Made by a program: the position numbers and the translations under genes. The notes beneath the pieces were generated by a model. It was not told the DNA's origin. It did no database searches and was given only the letters and a program-made list of their open reading frames with translations. DNA of 64,000 nt from Ectobacillus sp042610425 (lineage in GTDB: Bacteria; Bacillota; Bacilli; Bacillales; Bacillaceae_G): positions 124,001-188,000 of the forward strand of contig NZ_JBGJZM010000002.1 of NCBI RefSeq assembly GCF_042610425.1, in the 5' to 3' direction. Below are positions 27,492 through 35,573 of this stretch, in pieces (position 1 is the first letter of the stretch; the number at the start of each line of letters is the position of its first letter).

Positions 27492-28040
27492 ATGTCTATC
27501 TATATTCCAATAATCTTAGCTCTTTGCTTTATCTGTGTTTTAGCTACCACATATATTTCTAAATCTAAAGGTACCCTAATGGAGTATATGGTATTTATTA
27601 TGTCCTTTAGCATGAGTATTGGATTAAGTATCGGATTTTACTTTGGAATGCTTTTCAAAGGAGATCTATTATCTTCTACTCTATGTTCCATACTCATTAG
27701 CAGCGTTGGCGGGCTGCTAATTGGGTTACGATTCCATATTTATTCTGCTTTAGAGGGAATGTTTTCTGGATTAATGGCAGGTATGATGGGAGCGATGATT
27801 GCAGAAATGCTTAATTTGCAAGAAGTGCATACGCTACAGTTGATTGGCATCCTTCTCACGGTTACCATTACAACGTCTTGCATGATTCAATTTTTATCTG
27901 AGGCCTTTTCAACCTATATTCATCGACGCTTCGTACTTTTACTTTTAGTTGGTGCTATCTTAATCTTTGCTGTTTTTATTACCTTCCCGCAGTTCTATCC
28001 AAATGAATCTTTGCACCATAACCAAGTAATGCATCATTAA
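27492..28040 (+). CDS. Hypothetical small polytopic membrane protein
   Basis: A 182-residue protein with five or six hydrophobic segments. Segment 3-4 is rich in Gly and Met (GMFSGLMAGMMGAMIAEML), and the protein ends in a His/Met cluster (HHNQVMHH). No family is recognised. The ATG follows AGGGAGGTATTACA. Its place between the copper-efflux operon and the multicopper oxidase gene, together with the Met/His-rich segments, hints at a metal-linked role; this is inference only. Confidence 0.75.
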   Translation: MSIYIPIILALCFICVLATTYISKSKGTLMEYMVFIMSFSMSIGLSIGFYFGMLFKGDLLSSTLCSILISSVGGLLIGLRFHIYSALEGMFSGLMAGMMGAMIAEMLNLQEVHTLQLIGILLTVTITTSCMIQFLSEAFSTYIHRRFVLLLLVGAILIFAVFITFPQFYPNESLHHNQVMHH

Positions 28041-28050
28041 TAATTAAAAG

Positions 28051-28080
28051 AATCTAAGCTCAAAAAAGAGAACTTAGATT
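28051..28080. terminator. Hairpin between convergent genes
   Basis: AATCTAAG/CTTAGATT arms with a 14-base loop just after the membrane-protein gene. No strong T run, so a weak terminator. Confidence 0.5.
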
Positions 28081-28157
28081 ATAATTTCCACAAGTTTATT
28101 ATATAAAGTACATATTACTTATCTATTATTATACTTAGATACCTTTATAATCCTATC

Positions 28158-29747
28158 TTACTCTGGCATATTACCAATGGTTGGATCTGGTTTAAACGAT
28201 GACTGAAAATCAGTATATTTTAATTCAGTTACCATACCTGCTGCTGCATGATGCAAATCGTGACAGTGGAACATCCACTCACCAGGATTATCGGCCACAA
28301 ATGCTACTTCATATTCTTCACCGGGTTTTAAATTAATTGTATCTTTCATAATCGGTGATCCTTCTATTGGTTTCCCATTCTTACTCAATAGTTGGAAGTA
28401 ATGACCATGTAAATGCATAGGATGATCATTCATCATGGAGTTATTCTTTAACTTCACTTTAACGAAATCTCCCTTCTTCACTTGAATCGGATCTGTGTTT
28501 GGAAAAGACTTGCCGTTAATCGTATAAGCCATGTTGTTTCCATTCATCACTGTGTTCAAATCCATGGAGTAGGTAACATCATACTTTTGATTTAATGTGA
28601 AACTCCCTTCTTTCTTTGTTCCGTAATTCATAATGTTAAGTACCGGAAGCTGCTCATTCGTATTCACTTTATCTGTACTATCCTTACTGCCTTCATATTC
28701 AATCAAAGCCTTCATGCCTTCTGCTTGTTTACTACCACTGTGATCCTCGATATACCATTTTCCAGGGTTATTCGCGACAAATTCTACATCATATCGTTCT
28801 CCCGGAGCAATAGCAAGTAACTGATCTTTCAATACTTTCGGATCATTAACAGGCTGACCATCCGTTGCAATCACCTTTATTTCATGGCCATGAATATGAA
28901 TGTAATGAGATAAGTAACCTGCATTAATCAAACGCACGCGAACCTTATCTCCTTGTTTCACTTGCAGCGGTTTTATTAAATCTCCACTTTTCCCATTGAT
29001 GGTAAACAAGTCATACATACTTAACATGTTATCGCCCATCATGTTCATACCACCTGAACTTTTGGAATTAGTAGTCCCCATGTTCATGCCGCTATGATTC
29101 ATACCGCCCATATTATTATTATTCATGCTACCTGAATTGTTCGTATCATTTTTTGCAGAGCCTGTCATCGTTTTTATTTGGTCATCTATTATTTGTTTAT
29201 TGGTTGTCCATTCATCTAGCATTAACGTAAAATCTTTATCGTACGTTTGAGCAGGATCTTCCACGATCAATGATCCGTATAGCCCACGGTCCAATTGATT
29301 TACAGAGTCTTGATGGGAATGGTACCAGTACGTCCCTGGCTTGTCTGCAACAAACTCATACGTAAAGCTTTTTCCTGGTGCGACTGCATCTTGTGTCACT
29401 CCTGGAATTCCGTCCATATTGTTTGGAACAGGATACCCATGCCAATGGATTGAAACAGGAGCAGATAACTCATTTTTTAATGTGATTTTGACCGTTTCTC
29501 CTTTTTTTACGCGGATTTCAGGACCAGGAGCAGAACCGTTAAATGTCCAAACCGGAACAACCACTCCATTGCTTAATTTTTGCTGTTCTTCCTTAGCAAC
29601 AAGCGTAACGGTCGAGCTGTTGATTACTTGCAAAGGCTGGGTAGTGGTTTCTGTTTTCGCTGTCGTATCATTTACTTTCCCTGCAGAACATGCCGTAGCG
29701 AGAGAAATGGCAGCAAGAATAACGATCGATAACAATACCTTTTTCAC
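28158..29747 (-). CDS. Lipoprotein multicopper oxidase
   Basis: 529 residues. A lipoprotein signal peptide ends in LATAC (Cys20), so the enzyme should be tethered outside the membrane. The four copper-binding motifs are HWHG (101-104), HSH (143-145), HPMHLHGH (442-449) and HCHDLHHAAAGM (494-505). A Met/Asn/Gly-rich insert near residues 210-250 resembles the Met-rich segment of CueO-type cuprous oxidases. It probably oxidises Cu(I), or another metal or phenolic, with O2. The start is GTG with GAAGGAG upstream; the frame stays open 26 codons further. Divergent from a two-component operon and sharing its promoter repeat. Confidence 0.92.
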   Translation of the reverse strand: MKKVLLSIVILAAISLATACSAGKVNDTTAKTETTTQPLQVINSSTVTLVAKEEQQKLSNGVVVPVWTFNGSAPGPEIRVKKGETVKITLKNELSAPVSIHWHGYPVPNNMDGIPGVTQDAVAPGKSFTYEFVADKPGTYWYHSHQDSVNQLDRGLYGSLIVEDPAQTYDKDFTLMLDEWTTNKQIIDDQIKTMTGSAKNDTNNSGSMNNNNMGGMNHSGMNMGTTNSKSSGGMNMMGDNMLSMYDLFTINGKSGDLIKPLQVKQGDKVRVRLINAGYLSHYIHIHGHEIKVIATDGQPVNDPKVLKDQLLAIAPGERYDVEFVANNPGKWYIEDHSGSKQAEGMKALIEYEGSKDSTDKVNTNEQLPVLNIMNYGTKKEGSFTLNQKYDVTYSMDLNTVMNGNNMAYTINGKSFPNTDPIQVKKGDFVKVKLKNNSMMNDHPMHLHGHYFQLLSKNGKPIEGSPIMKDTINLKPGEEYEVAFVADNPGEWMFHCHDLHHAAAGMVTELKYTDFQSSFKPDPTIGNMPE

Positions 29748-29777
29748 AACATTCACTCCTTCTACTATGTTATATGT

Positions 29778-29810
29778 ATTATATAAAAACAATTTCGAGA
29801 AATTATGGAG
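29778..29810 (-). promoter_or_regulatory. Oxidase promoter with 11-bp direct repeat
   Basis: On the minus strand CTCCATAATTT is followed directly by CTCGAAATTGT, then TTTTA and the -10 TATAAT (29778-29783). The same repeat and 5-bp spacing occur at 29837-29869, 33972-34004 and 35508-35540. No clear -35 is seen, as expected for an activator-dependent promoter. Confidence 0.7.
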
Positions 29811-29836
29811 AAACCATATACACACTGTGGAAACAC

Positions 29837-29869
29837 GTGCAAACTTTCTGCATAATGTTACAGTACACT
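29837..29869 (+). promoter_or_regulatory. Two-component operon promoter with 11-bp direct repeat
   Basis: GTGCAAACTTT is followed by CTGCATAATGT, then TACAG and a -10-like TACACT (29864-29869), 36 bp before the response-regulator start. This implies autoregulation. Confidence 0.7.
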
Positions 29870-29904
29870 AGAAGGAAGATAAAACGAGAATAGGAGAGTA
29901 GGAT

Positions 29905-30585
29905 ATGATTGATGTATTACTTATAGACGATGAACCTCGTATGCTAGATTTATTGTCGCTATATTTAACGCCCAGAGGATACAATTGTATAAAAGCAACT
30001 TCCGGTCAACAGGCCCTTTCCTTACTGGAAAATAGATCTTTTCAATTAGTGTTGTTGGACGTGATGATGTCAGAGATGGACGGTTGGGAAACATGCAGAC
30101 GGATTCGTGAATATAGCAGCGTACCGATCATTATGGTGACAGCACGCAGTCAAACCTTGGATGTGATTAAAGGTCTGAAGCACGGTGCCGATGATTATGT
30201 GACAAAGCCCTATCATGAAGATGAATTGTTAGCTCGGATGGAAACAATTCTGCGAAGAGTACATACGATCCCCAAACTAGAATGTAACGGTTTGATTTGG
30301 GATGAATCAAAACATCTTGCAACCGTTCATGGTCAGGAATTAACGCTAACTCCGATTGAATTTTCCCTACTTGGACTCTTTTTACATAACAATGCATATG
30401 TGTTTACACGGGAACAACTAATAGAACGAATCTGGGGAAATGAATCAGATACGGAAGGACGCACGGTGGATTCTCATATACGAAATGTAAGAGATAAATT
30501 ACGAAAAGCAGGATTTTCAGTAGACCAGCATTTGAAAACAATATATGGTGTTGGCTATCGTTGGTCAAAGGAAGGAAAATTTTAA
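29905..30585 (+). CDS. OmpR-family response regulator
   Basis: 226 residues. An N-terminal receiver domain has the acidic pocket DDE (8-10), phosphoacceptor Asp52 (LLDVMM) and the conserved Lys in TKPYHE. A C-terminal winged helix ends with the TIYGVGYRW hairpin typical of OmpR/PhoB proteins. The ATG follows GGAGAGTAGG. It is cotranscribed with the kinase, and is the likely reader of the 11-bp direct repeats at its own promoter and at three nearby promoters (inference from layout). Confidence 0.93.
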   Translation: MIDVLLIDDEPRMLDLLSLYLTPRGYNCIKATSGQQALSLLENRSFQLVLLDVMMSEMDGWETCRRIREYSSVPIIMVTARSQTLDVIKGLKHGADDYVTKPYHEDELLARMETILRRVHTIPKLECNGLIWDESKHLATVHGQELTLTPIEFSLLGLFLHNNAYVFTREQLIERIWGNESDTEGRTVDSHIRNVRDKLRKAGFSVDQHLKTIYGVGYRWSKEGKF

Positions 30586-30605
30586 GACACAAGGATTGTG
30601 AACCT

Positions 30606-32000
30606 ATGAAGCATATATCTATAAAATTAGGCTTTTATTTTTTAGCATGCGTTACTCTCATTGAATTAATCTTGTTCATTTTATTGTATGTGAGTCTAGT
30701 AAATACACGAGTAGAGGAAGAAGTTACTTCTCTTTTGGCACGCGGGAACAGCCACCGAGACGTTTTAGAGAAATATTTTGATCCCCAAACCATTGCACAC
30801 GTAGCCTTAATGGAGTCTGAAGCTGAAACGAAAGTAGTCATCGCCTCAAAAGATGGCCAGGTATTAGCAAAATCAAACAACATAGACTCTGCCATGCAAG
30901 AACATATGTATAAAAGAATGGGGCAAATACCTCAAACAGGCACCGTTATAGAAAATCATTGGAAAACAGCTAATTATATTTGTACCGTTAGCCCTATCCT
31001 CATTCAAGGTGAGATAAAAGGGTATGTGTACATGTTTTTAGGCACAGATTCCATTAAAGAAATGATTTCTCGCTTGAACAACCTCTTTCTACTAATTGGG
31101 GCAATCACGTTTTTGTTGACTGTTATCACCATGTTCCTTTTATCACGTATTCTTACCAAGCCACTCATTAAGATGAAAATGGCCACAGAGCGGATGAGCA
31201 AAGGGGATTTGTCTGTTTCCTTACCTATGAAAAGCAATGATGAAGTAGGAGAACTGGCACGTTCCATTCAAACGTTAGCAAATGACCTAGATTATATGAA
31301 AAAGGAAAGAAACGAATTTCTAGCAAGCGTTGCTCACGAACTTCGTACTCCGTTAACATATGTAAGAGGATATGCTGATATCGCCATGCGCGACACTCTT
31401 TCTATGGAAGAACGGAAAACCTATCTGGCTATTATAAAAGACGAAGCAGATCATGTAGTCAGTTTAGTACAAGATTTATTTGAACTCGCCCAACTAGAAA
31501 AACACAATTTTATTATTGAAAAGCGTGAAACGAACATTCATGATTTCATAGAGCGAATTGTAACAAAAGTACAACCTGTATATAAAGACAAACACATTCA
31601 CATTTCTTGCACTTGTCCCAAAGATGTAACGATACTTATCGATCAACAACGATTTGAACAAGTTATCATAAATCTATTAAACAATGCCTATACTCATTCA
31701 AAGGAAGATAGCAACCTCTTCCTCACTGCGGTGGAAAACTCTTCGAATGTCCAAATCGAGATTCGAGACGAGGGAGAAGGAATTCCTGTAGAAGACCTCC
31801 CTCATGTTTTCGAACGTTTTTATCGAGTTGATAAGTCGCGTACTAGATCAACTGGCGGCAATGGATTAGGTCTCGCCATTGTAAAAGAGATTGTTGAACT
31901 TCATGGAGGAACCGTTACAGTGAACAGTCAAGTAGGGAAAGGTTCCGTCTTTACTATAACGTTGAACAAAGCACATCTCCTTGAAAATTCAAATACGTAA
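30606..32000 (+). CDS. Sensor histidine kinase with HAMP domain
   Basis: 464 residues. Membrane segments at about 8-32 and 158-180 flank an extracellular sensor of some 125 residues. A HAMP linker (180-233) leads to the H box with His244 (SVAHELRTPL), then N box NLLNNAYTH, G1 DEGEGIP, F box FERFYRVDKSR and G2 GGNGLGLAIV. It should phosphorylate the regulator encoded 20 bp upstream. The signal is unknown; copper or envelope stress is suggested by neighbours. The last 12 bp overlap the end of the convergent MFS gene. Confidence 0.93.
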   Translation: MKHISIKLGFYFLACVTLIELILFILLYVSLVNTRVEEEVTSLLARGNSHRDVLEKYFDPQTIAHVALMESEAETKVVIASKDGQVLAKSNNIDSAMQEHMYKRMGQIPQTGTVIENHWKTANYICTVSPILIQGEIKGYVYMFLGTDSIKEMISRLNNLFLLIGAITFLLTVITMFLLSRILTKPLIKMKMATERMSKGDLSVSLPMKSNDEVGELARSIQTLANDLDYMKKERNEFLASVAHELRTPLTYVRGYADIAMRDTLSMEERKTYLAIIKDEADHVVSLVQDLFELAQLEKHNFIIEKRETNIHDFIERIVTKVQPVYKDKHIHISCTCPKDVTILIDQQRFEQVIINLLNNAYTHSKEDSNLFLTAVENSSNVQIEIRDEGEGIPVEDLPHVFERFYRVDKSRTRSTGGNGLGLAIVKEIVELHGGTVTVNSQVGKGSVFTITLNKAHLLENSNT

Positions 32001-33173
32001 CAGAATCATAAGCAGTGCCGCTACTACTGCAATTACACTGCTTGTACTAAAGGCAACCATTGGTCCGAACGCTTGCCAAAGAAAGCCGGCAAGAATACTT
32101 GCAGGCAAGGCAGCGAGTCCTGTCATTGCATTGAACGTACCCATCGCTGTGCCTCTTTGGCCCGCAGGAACTAAATCAGCAATATATGCTTTTTGAATTC
32201 CTTCCGTAAAGGCGTAATATAGACCGTATAGTAAAAACAAAATCCATATTCCCGTGATACTTTTTATTATGCCGAATCCAAAGTAAATGATCGCAAATAG
32301 AAAGAACCCAGAAATAAGAACGGGCCTGCGACCAATTCGGTCTGATAACATCCCAATTGGCATCGAAAAGATACTGGTGCTTAAGTTAAATGCGAAAAAC
32401 GCAAGTGGAATCAGTGCTGGCAGCATCCCGACATCTTGAGCCCGCAAAGCGAGAAACGCATCGGAAAAATTTCCAACCGTAAAGAGCGTATAGATAACCG
32501 TAAACCAAATAAAGCGGCGATCTAGGTTTTTCCAACCGAATTTCGGAAGGCTTGCTCGTTTTTCCCGGCTCATTGGCTTTTCTTTTATAAATAAGAGGAT
32601 GAGAACGACTGCTAGAATACCCGGAATCGCTGATAACCAGAACACGAGGCGATAGTTTCCTGCATACATGGCAAGGATTGCAAAGGCCACCAATGGTCCA
32701 AGTGCCGCCCCGAGTGCATCCATCGCACGACGAAATCCAAACGCCTTCCCTCGCTCTTCTTTCGTAGTCGAATCGGCAAGGAGGGCATCCCGCGGAGACG
32801 TCCGAATTCCCTTCCCAAAGCGATCGGAAAAACGAACGAATAACACTTGGCTCCACGAACCGCTCAGCGCAAAAAATGGCTTTGTCAAATTGGACAAACC
32901 ATAGCCAAGAAACAACAGCAGCTTTCGTTTCCCTAAACGATCCGTTAACCACCCAGAAAATAATTTTAAAATACTAGCCGTACTTTCGGCAATTCCCTCA
33001 ATGATCCCAATCGAACTTACATTCACATGCAGCACAGCCGTAAGATACAACGGTAAAATCGGTACAATCATATTGCTAGAAAGATCCGTAAACAAACTCA
33101 CAAATCCAAGGACAAGAATGATTGGATTCATGGAAAAAAGGCGTTTTTTCTTTGGCTTAATTGATGCATTCAT
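31989..33173 (-). CDS. MFS transporter
   Basis: A 394-residue, twelve-segment major facilitator. The loop 2-3 motif GWLTDRLGKRK and the matching second-half GMLSDRIGRRP mark both six-helix bundles, and RFGKGIRTSPRDALLADS resembles a subgroup of putative multidrug or metabolite exporters. Substrate unknown. The ribosome site (GTGGTGAT) is weak. Its 3' end overlaps the kinase gene tail to tail. Confidence 0.88.
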   Translation of the reverse strand: MNASIKPKKKRLFSMNPIILVLGFVSLFTDLSSNMIVPILPLYLTAVLHVNVSSIGIIEGIAESTASILKLFSGWLTDRLGKRKLLLFLGYGLSNLTKPFFALSGSWSQVLFVRFSDRFGKGIRTSPRDALLADSTTKEERGKAFGFRRAMDALGAALGPLVAFAILAMYAGNYRLVFWLSAIPGILAVVLILLFIKEKPMSREKRASLPKFGWKNLDRRFIWFTVIYTLFTVGNFSDAFLALRAQDVGMLPALIPLAFFAFNLSTSIFSMPIGMLSDRIGRRPVLISGFFLFAIIYFGFGIIKSITGIWILFLLYGLYYAFTEGIQKAYIADLVPAGQRGTAMGTFNAMTGLAALPASILAGFLWQAFGPMVAFSTSSVIAVVAALLMILLRI

Positions 33174-33289
33174 CTAATCACCACGACTTCTATTTTTGTA
33201 TTAGTATGAGTGTAGTATATACGGTTTCAACCTGAAGATAAAAGGAAGATTTGTAATTTGTTTCAGGTGGAACCCTCTCCCTTATTCGG

Positions 33290-33632
33290 TCTATTTTTTT
33301 CCTATTCAATTTGTTGTTCCGCCGTTAAATGCAGGGAAATCGCCGTTACTTCTTCTTGTTCCGCCGTTAAACGCAGGGAAACCGCCTTTATTTTTCTCGG
33401 TCCTGCCCCTTTTTCCTCCTCAATTCGTTGTTCCGCCATTAAATGCAGAAAAGTCGCCGTTATTTCTTCTTGTTCCGCCGTTAACTGGAGGAGAGCCGCC
33501 TTTATTTTGCTCGGTCCTGCCCCTTTTTCCTCCTCAATTCGTTGTTCCGCCGTTAAACGCAGGAAAGTCGCCGTTATTTCCTCTTATTCCGCCGTTAACT
33601 GGAGGGGGACCGCCTTTATTCCCTCATGCTCA
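33290..33632. repeat. 114-bp tandem array A
   Basis: Three units start with CCGCCGTTAA at 33319, 33433 and 33547, exactly 114 bp apart. Within each unit a second CCGCCGTTAA lies at +42 (33361, 33475, 33589; copy 2 of the first is CCGCCATTAA). CGCCGTTATTTCTTC and CGCCTTTATTT boxes fall in between, and a 30-bp pyrimidine-rich stretch closes the unit. The plus strand is open in one frame (38-residue repeat), but there is no ribosome site. Array B at 58100-58505 has the same period and layout. Confidence 0.85.
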
Positions 33633-33661
33633 GCCGCTACCTTATTCTCCTTTACAACACA

Positions 33662-33696
33662 AAAACTCACAGAGTCATCTCCACCCTGTGAGTTTT
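33662..33696 (-). terminator. Terminator of SHOCT gene 1
   Basis: AAAACTCACAG/CTGTGAGTTTT arms with a 13-base loop, right after the stop at 33707. Array A begins 30 bp beyond. Confidence 0.82.
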
Positions 33697-33706
33697 CCAT
33701 AATCTA

Positions 33707-33943
33707 TTATTTTAATTTCAGAAAAAGTCGATCGTACTCTTCTTCTGTAATTTCACCTTTTGCTAATCTTTCTTTTAGAATATCTACTACATTTGTTTGA
33801 TTGTTAGGAGGGTTTACTGTTTTTTGCATAGCTTTGAATCCTAGAAAAACTAAGATAAGTAAGACAACCAAGAATAGAAGCATACCAAGCATCATCAAGC
33901 CGCCTCCATTCCCATAGAATGGATGAACTCCGTATCCCATCAT
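33707..33943 (-). CDS. SHOCT-domain small membrane protein, paralogue 1
   Basis: 78 residues. A short Gly/His/Tyr-rich N terminus (MMGYGVHPFYGNGGG) leads to one hydrophobic helix (about 17-38) and a C-terminal SHOCT motif (ILKERLAKGEITEEEYDRL). SHOCT is a short oligomerisation motif. The start follows AAGGAGATGATT. Closely related to the product of 35219-35479, including upstream promoter sequence. Role unknown; expression is probably controlled through the direct repeat at 33983-34004. Confidence 0.87.
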   Translation of the reverse strand: MMGYGVHPFYGNGGGLMMLGMLLFLVVLLILVFLGFKAMQKTVNPPNNQTNVVDILKERLAKGEITEEEYDRLFLKLK

Positions 33944-33971
33944 AGCAAAATCATCTCCTTCCTACATTTCT

Positions 33972-34004
33972 ATTATATACCCATTCATTGCACATATTAC
34001 ACAA
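33972..34004 (-). promoter_or_regulatory. SHOCT gene 1 promoter with 11-bp direct repeat
   Basis: On the minus strand TTGTGTAATAT is followed by GTGCAATGAAT, then GGGTA and the -10 TATAAT (33972-33977). This is the weakest of the four matches, but the spacing is identical. Confidence 0.6.
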
Positions 34005-34068
34005 GCTCTGTATGTTCATAAAGAATACACATACCCGTACTCTCTATCCAAGCAGGTTGCAATCCATG

Positions 34069-34974
34069 TCATACATTCTTCTGCAACGCCTTTCGTACGA
34101 CAACCTTCCCCTTCTTCTTCGATTCTAAAAGTATACTAGCTAAAATGACAAGCAAGCCGACAAACATACTGATATTCGTAGATTCCTGTAAGAATGTCAC
34201 GCCCCATAAGATTCCAAAGACCGGTACTAAGAAGGTAACACTCGATGTTTTCGTTGGACCTACGTTTTTGATCAGATAAAAGAAAAGAAGATAGCCAATA
34301 GCGGTACAAAAAATGGCTAACGCGAATACGGAAAAAATAACCGAAGAGCTTGGGAGGCGGTTTGGTAGGAAAAACAAGGAGATGGGTAGTAATACAACAC
34401 TTGCTCCAAGTTGTTGTCCAATTGCTAATTCTAAGGTACTTGCTTCCTTGAAGGCAAGCTTACTGTACACTCCGCCAAATCCATAAGAGAAGGCTGCCAG
34501 ACACGATGCAATGATTGATCCTAGGATAGCTCCGCTTAAAGAAAGTGGACTCCACCCTACTAAAATAATGACTCCTAAGCATCCCATTCCAATGCTTAAA
34601 TAGGTACGCATACTCGTTTGCTCCTTCATCCATAAAATAGATACGATTACCGTAAACAAAGGAGTTGTAGCATTGATAATAGCAGCAAGCGAAGAAGTAA
34701 GATATAATTCAGCTGTTGCAATGAGGACGAAAGGAATAGCCGCATTGATTGCACCTAAAATTAAATATTGCTTCCATTTTGTTTTAATATGTATTTGTTG
34801 TTTAAACAACAAAGCATAAAGAAGTAAAAATAAAGCTGCAATCCCTACTCGGCATTCTATTAGAAAAAAAGGTCCTAACACAGGTGAAGCTATTCTCATA
34901 AATATAAAGGAAGCTCCCCAAAGACTTGAAAGCAATAACAAAACACTAAGCGATTTAACAGACACACCTATCAT
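34069..34974 (-). CDS. EamA/DMT-family transporter
   Basis: A 301-residue ten-helix drug/metabolite transporter with two EamA repeats (SLWGASFIFMRIASP at the N terminus and GGVYSKLAFKEAS near residue 170). The substrate is unknown. The start may be the GTG at 34965, which has better spacing from GAGAGG than the ATG at 34974. It sits between the two SHOCT paralogues. Confidence 0.88.
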   Translation of the reverse strand: MIGVSVKSLSVLLLLSSLWGASFIFMRIASPVLGPFFLIECRVGIAALFLLLYALLFKQQIHIKTKWKQYLILGAINAAIPFVLIATAELYLTSSLAAIINATTPLFTVIVSILWMKEQTSMRTYLSIGMGCLGVIILVGWSPLSLSGAILGSIIASCLAAFSYGFGGVYSKLAFKEASTLELAIGQQLGASVVLLPISLFFLPNRLPSSSVIFSVFALAIFCTAIGYLLFFYLIKNVGPTKTSSVTFLVPVFGILWGVTFLQESTNISMFVGLLVILASILLESKKKGKVVVRKALQKNV

Positions 34975-35177
34975 CCTCTCAGCTAACTGTATAATCCTTA
35001 AATTTCTCTTTCTACATTACATAGTAAACGAATGATATATTATGAGTAAAATTAATTTTATTCATAGTATTGAGGTGATTTCATCCAAACCAACGATCCT
35101 ATGCAACCAAAATGTTTATTGAGGAAGCAAGGGAAACTGAGAAAGGTATGATGTGCTAATCCGTTTCCAATTTATGA

Positions 35178-35209
35178 AAACCCCAATATTCACATGAATA
35201 TTGGGGTTT
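35178..35209 (-). terminator. Terminator of SHOCT gene 2
   Basis: Perfect 15-bp arms with an AACCCCAATATTCA core on one side and TGAATATTGGGGTT on the other, two-base loop, 10 bp after the stop. Symmetrical A/T flanks. Confidence 0.85.
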
Positions 35210-35218
35210 ATATAAATG

Positions 35219-35479
35219 TTATTTTAATTTTTGTTGAAGTCGATCATACTCTTCTTCTGTGATTTCACCTTTTGCTAATCTTTCTTTTAAAATGTCAATT
35301 GCGTTTGTTTCGTTATTTGGAAGTTTCCACGTTTTTTGCATATTCTTGAATCCTACTACAAATATGACAACCAAAATAACTAAGAATAGAAACATGATAC
35401 CCATCATGACCCAACTCCCTCCATAGCCTCCAAAACCTTCAAGGCAAGGATTATATCCATATCCTCTATATCCCATCAT
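35219..35479 (-). CDS. SHOCT-domain small membrane protein, paralogue 2
   Basis: 86 residues with a Gly/Tyr-rich N terminus (MMGYRGYGYNP), one hydrophobic helix (about 23-45) and the SHOCT end, which shares the run ILKERLAKGEITEEEYDRL with paralogue 1. The start follows AAAGGAGATGATT, again shared. The pair arose by duplication, with the EamA gene now between them. It has the best copy of the direct-repeat promoter element. Confidence 0.88.
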   Translation of the reverse strand: MMGYRGYGYNPCLEGFGGYGGSWVMMGIMFLFLVILVVIFVVGFKNMQKTWKLPNNETNAIDILKERLAKGEITEEEYDRLQQKLK

Positions 35480-35507
35480 TGTAGAATCATCTCCTTTCTA
35501 CAACTTC

Positions 35508-35540
35508 ATTATATACCAACATTATGCAGAAATTGTGCAG
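35508..35540 (-). promoter_or_regulatory. SHOCT gene 2 promoter with 11-bp direct repeat
   Basis: On the minus strand CTGCACAATTT is followed by CTGCATAATGT, then TGGTA and the -10 TATAAT (35508-35513). The 15-mer TTTCTGCATAATGTT is identical to the one in the two-component promoter (29845-29859). Confidence 0.75.
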
Positions 35541-35573
35541 TTTCTATCTGTTCAAAAAGAGTACATATCTCTT

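Noticed and set aside
33290..33632. CRISPR array
   Set aside because: No direct repeats of 25-40 bp separated by unique spacers; adjacent units are alike over their full length and there are no cas genes.
33258..33800. Plus-strand reading frame across array A as a protein gene
   Set aside because: The frame is open only because the 114-bp unit has 38 codons. It has no ribosome site, has odd composition (Ser/Cys/Arg repeats) and runs over the SHOCT gene on the other strand.
34069..34974. EamA gene and SHOCT genes as a composite transposon
   Set aside because: No inverted-repeat ends, target duplications or transposase; the flanking copies are functional small genes with terminators.
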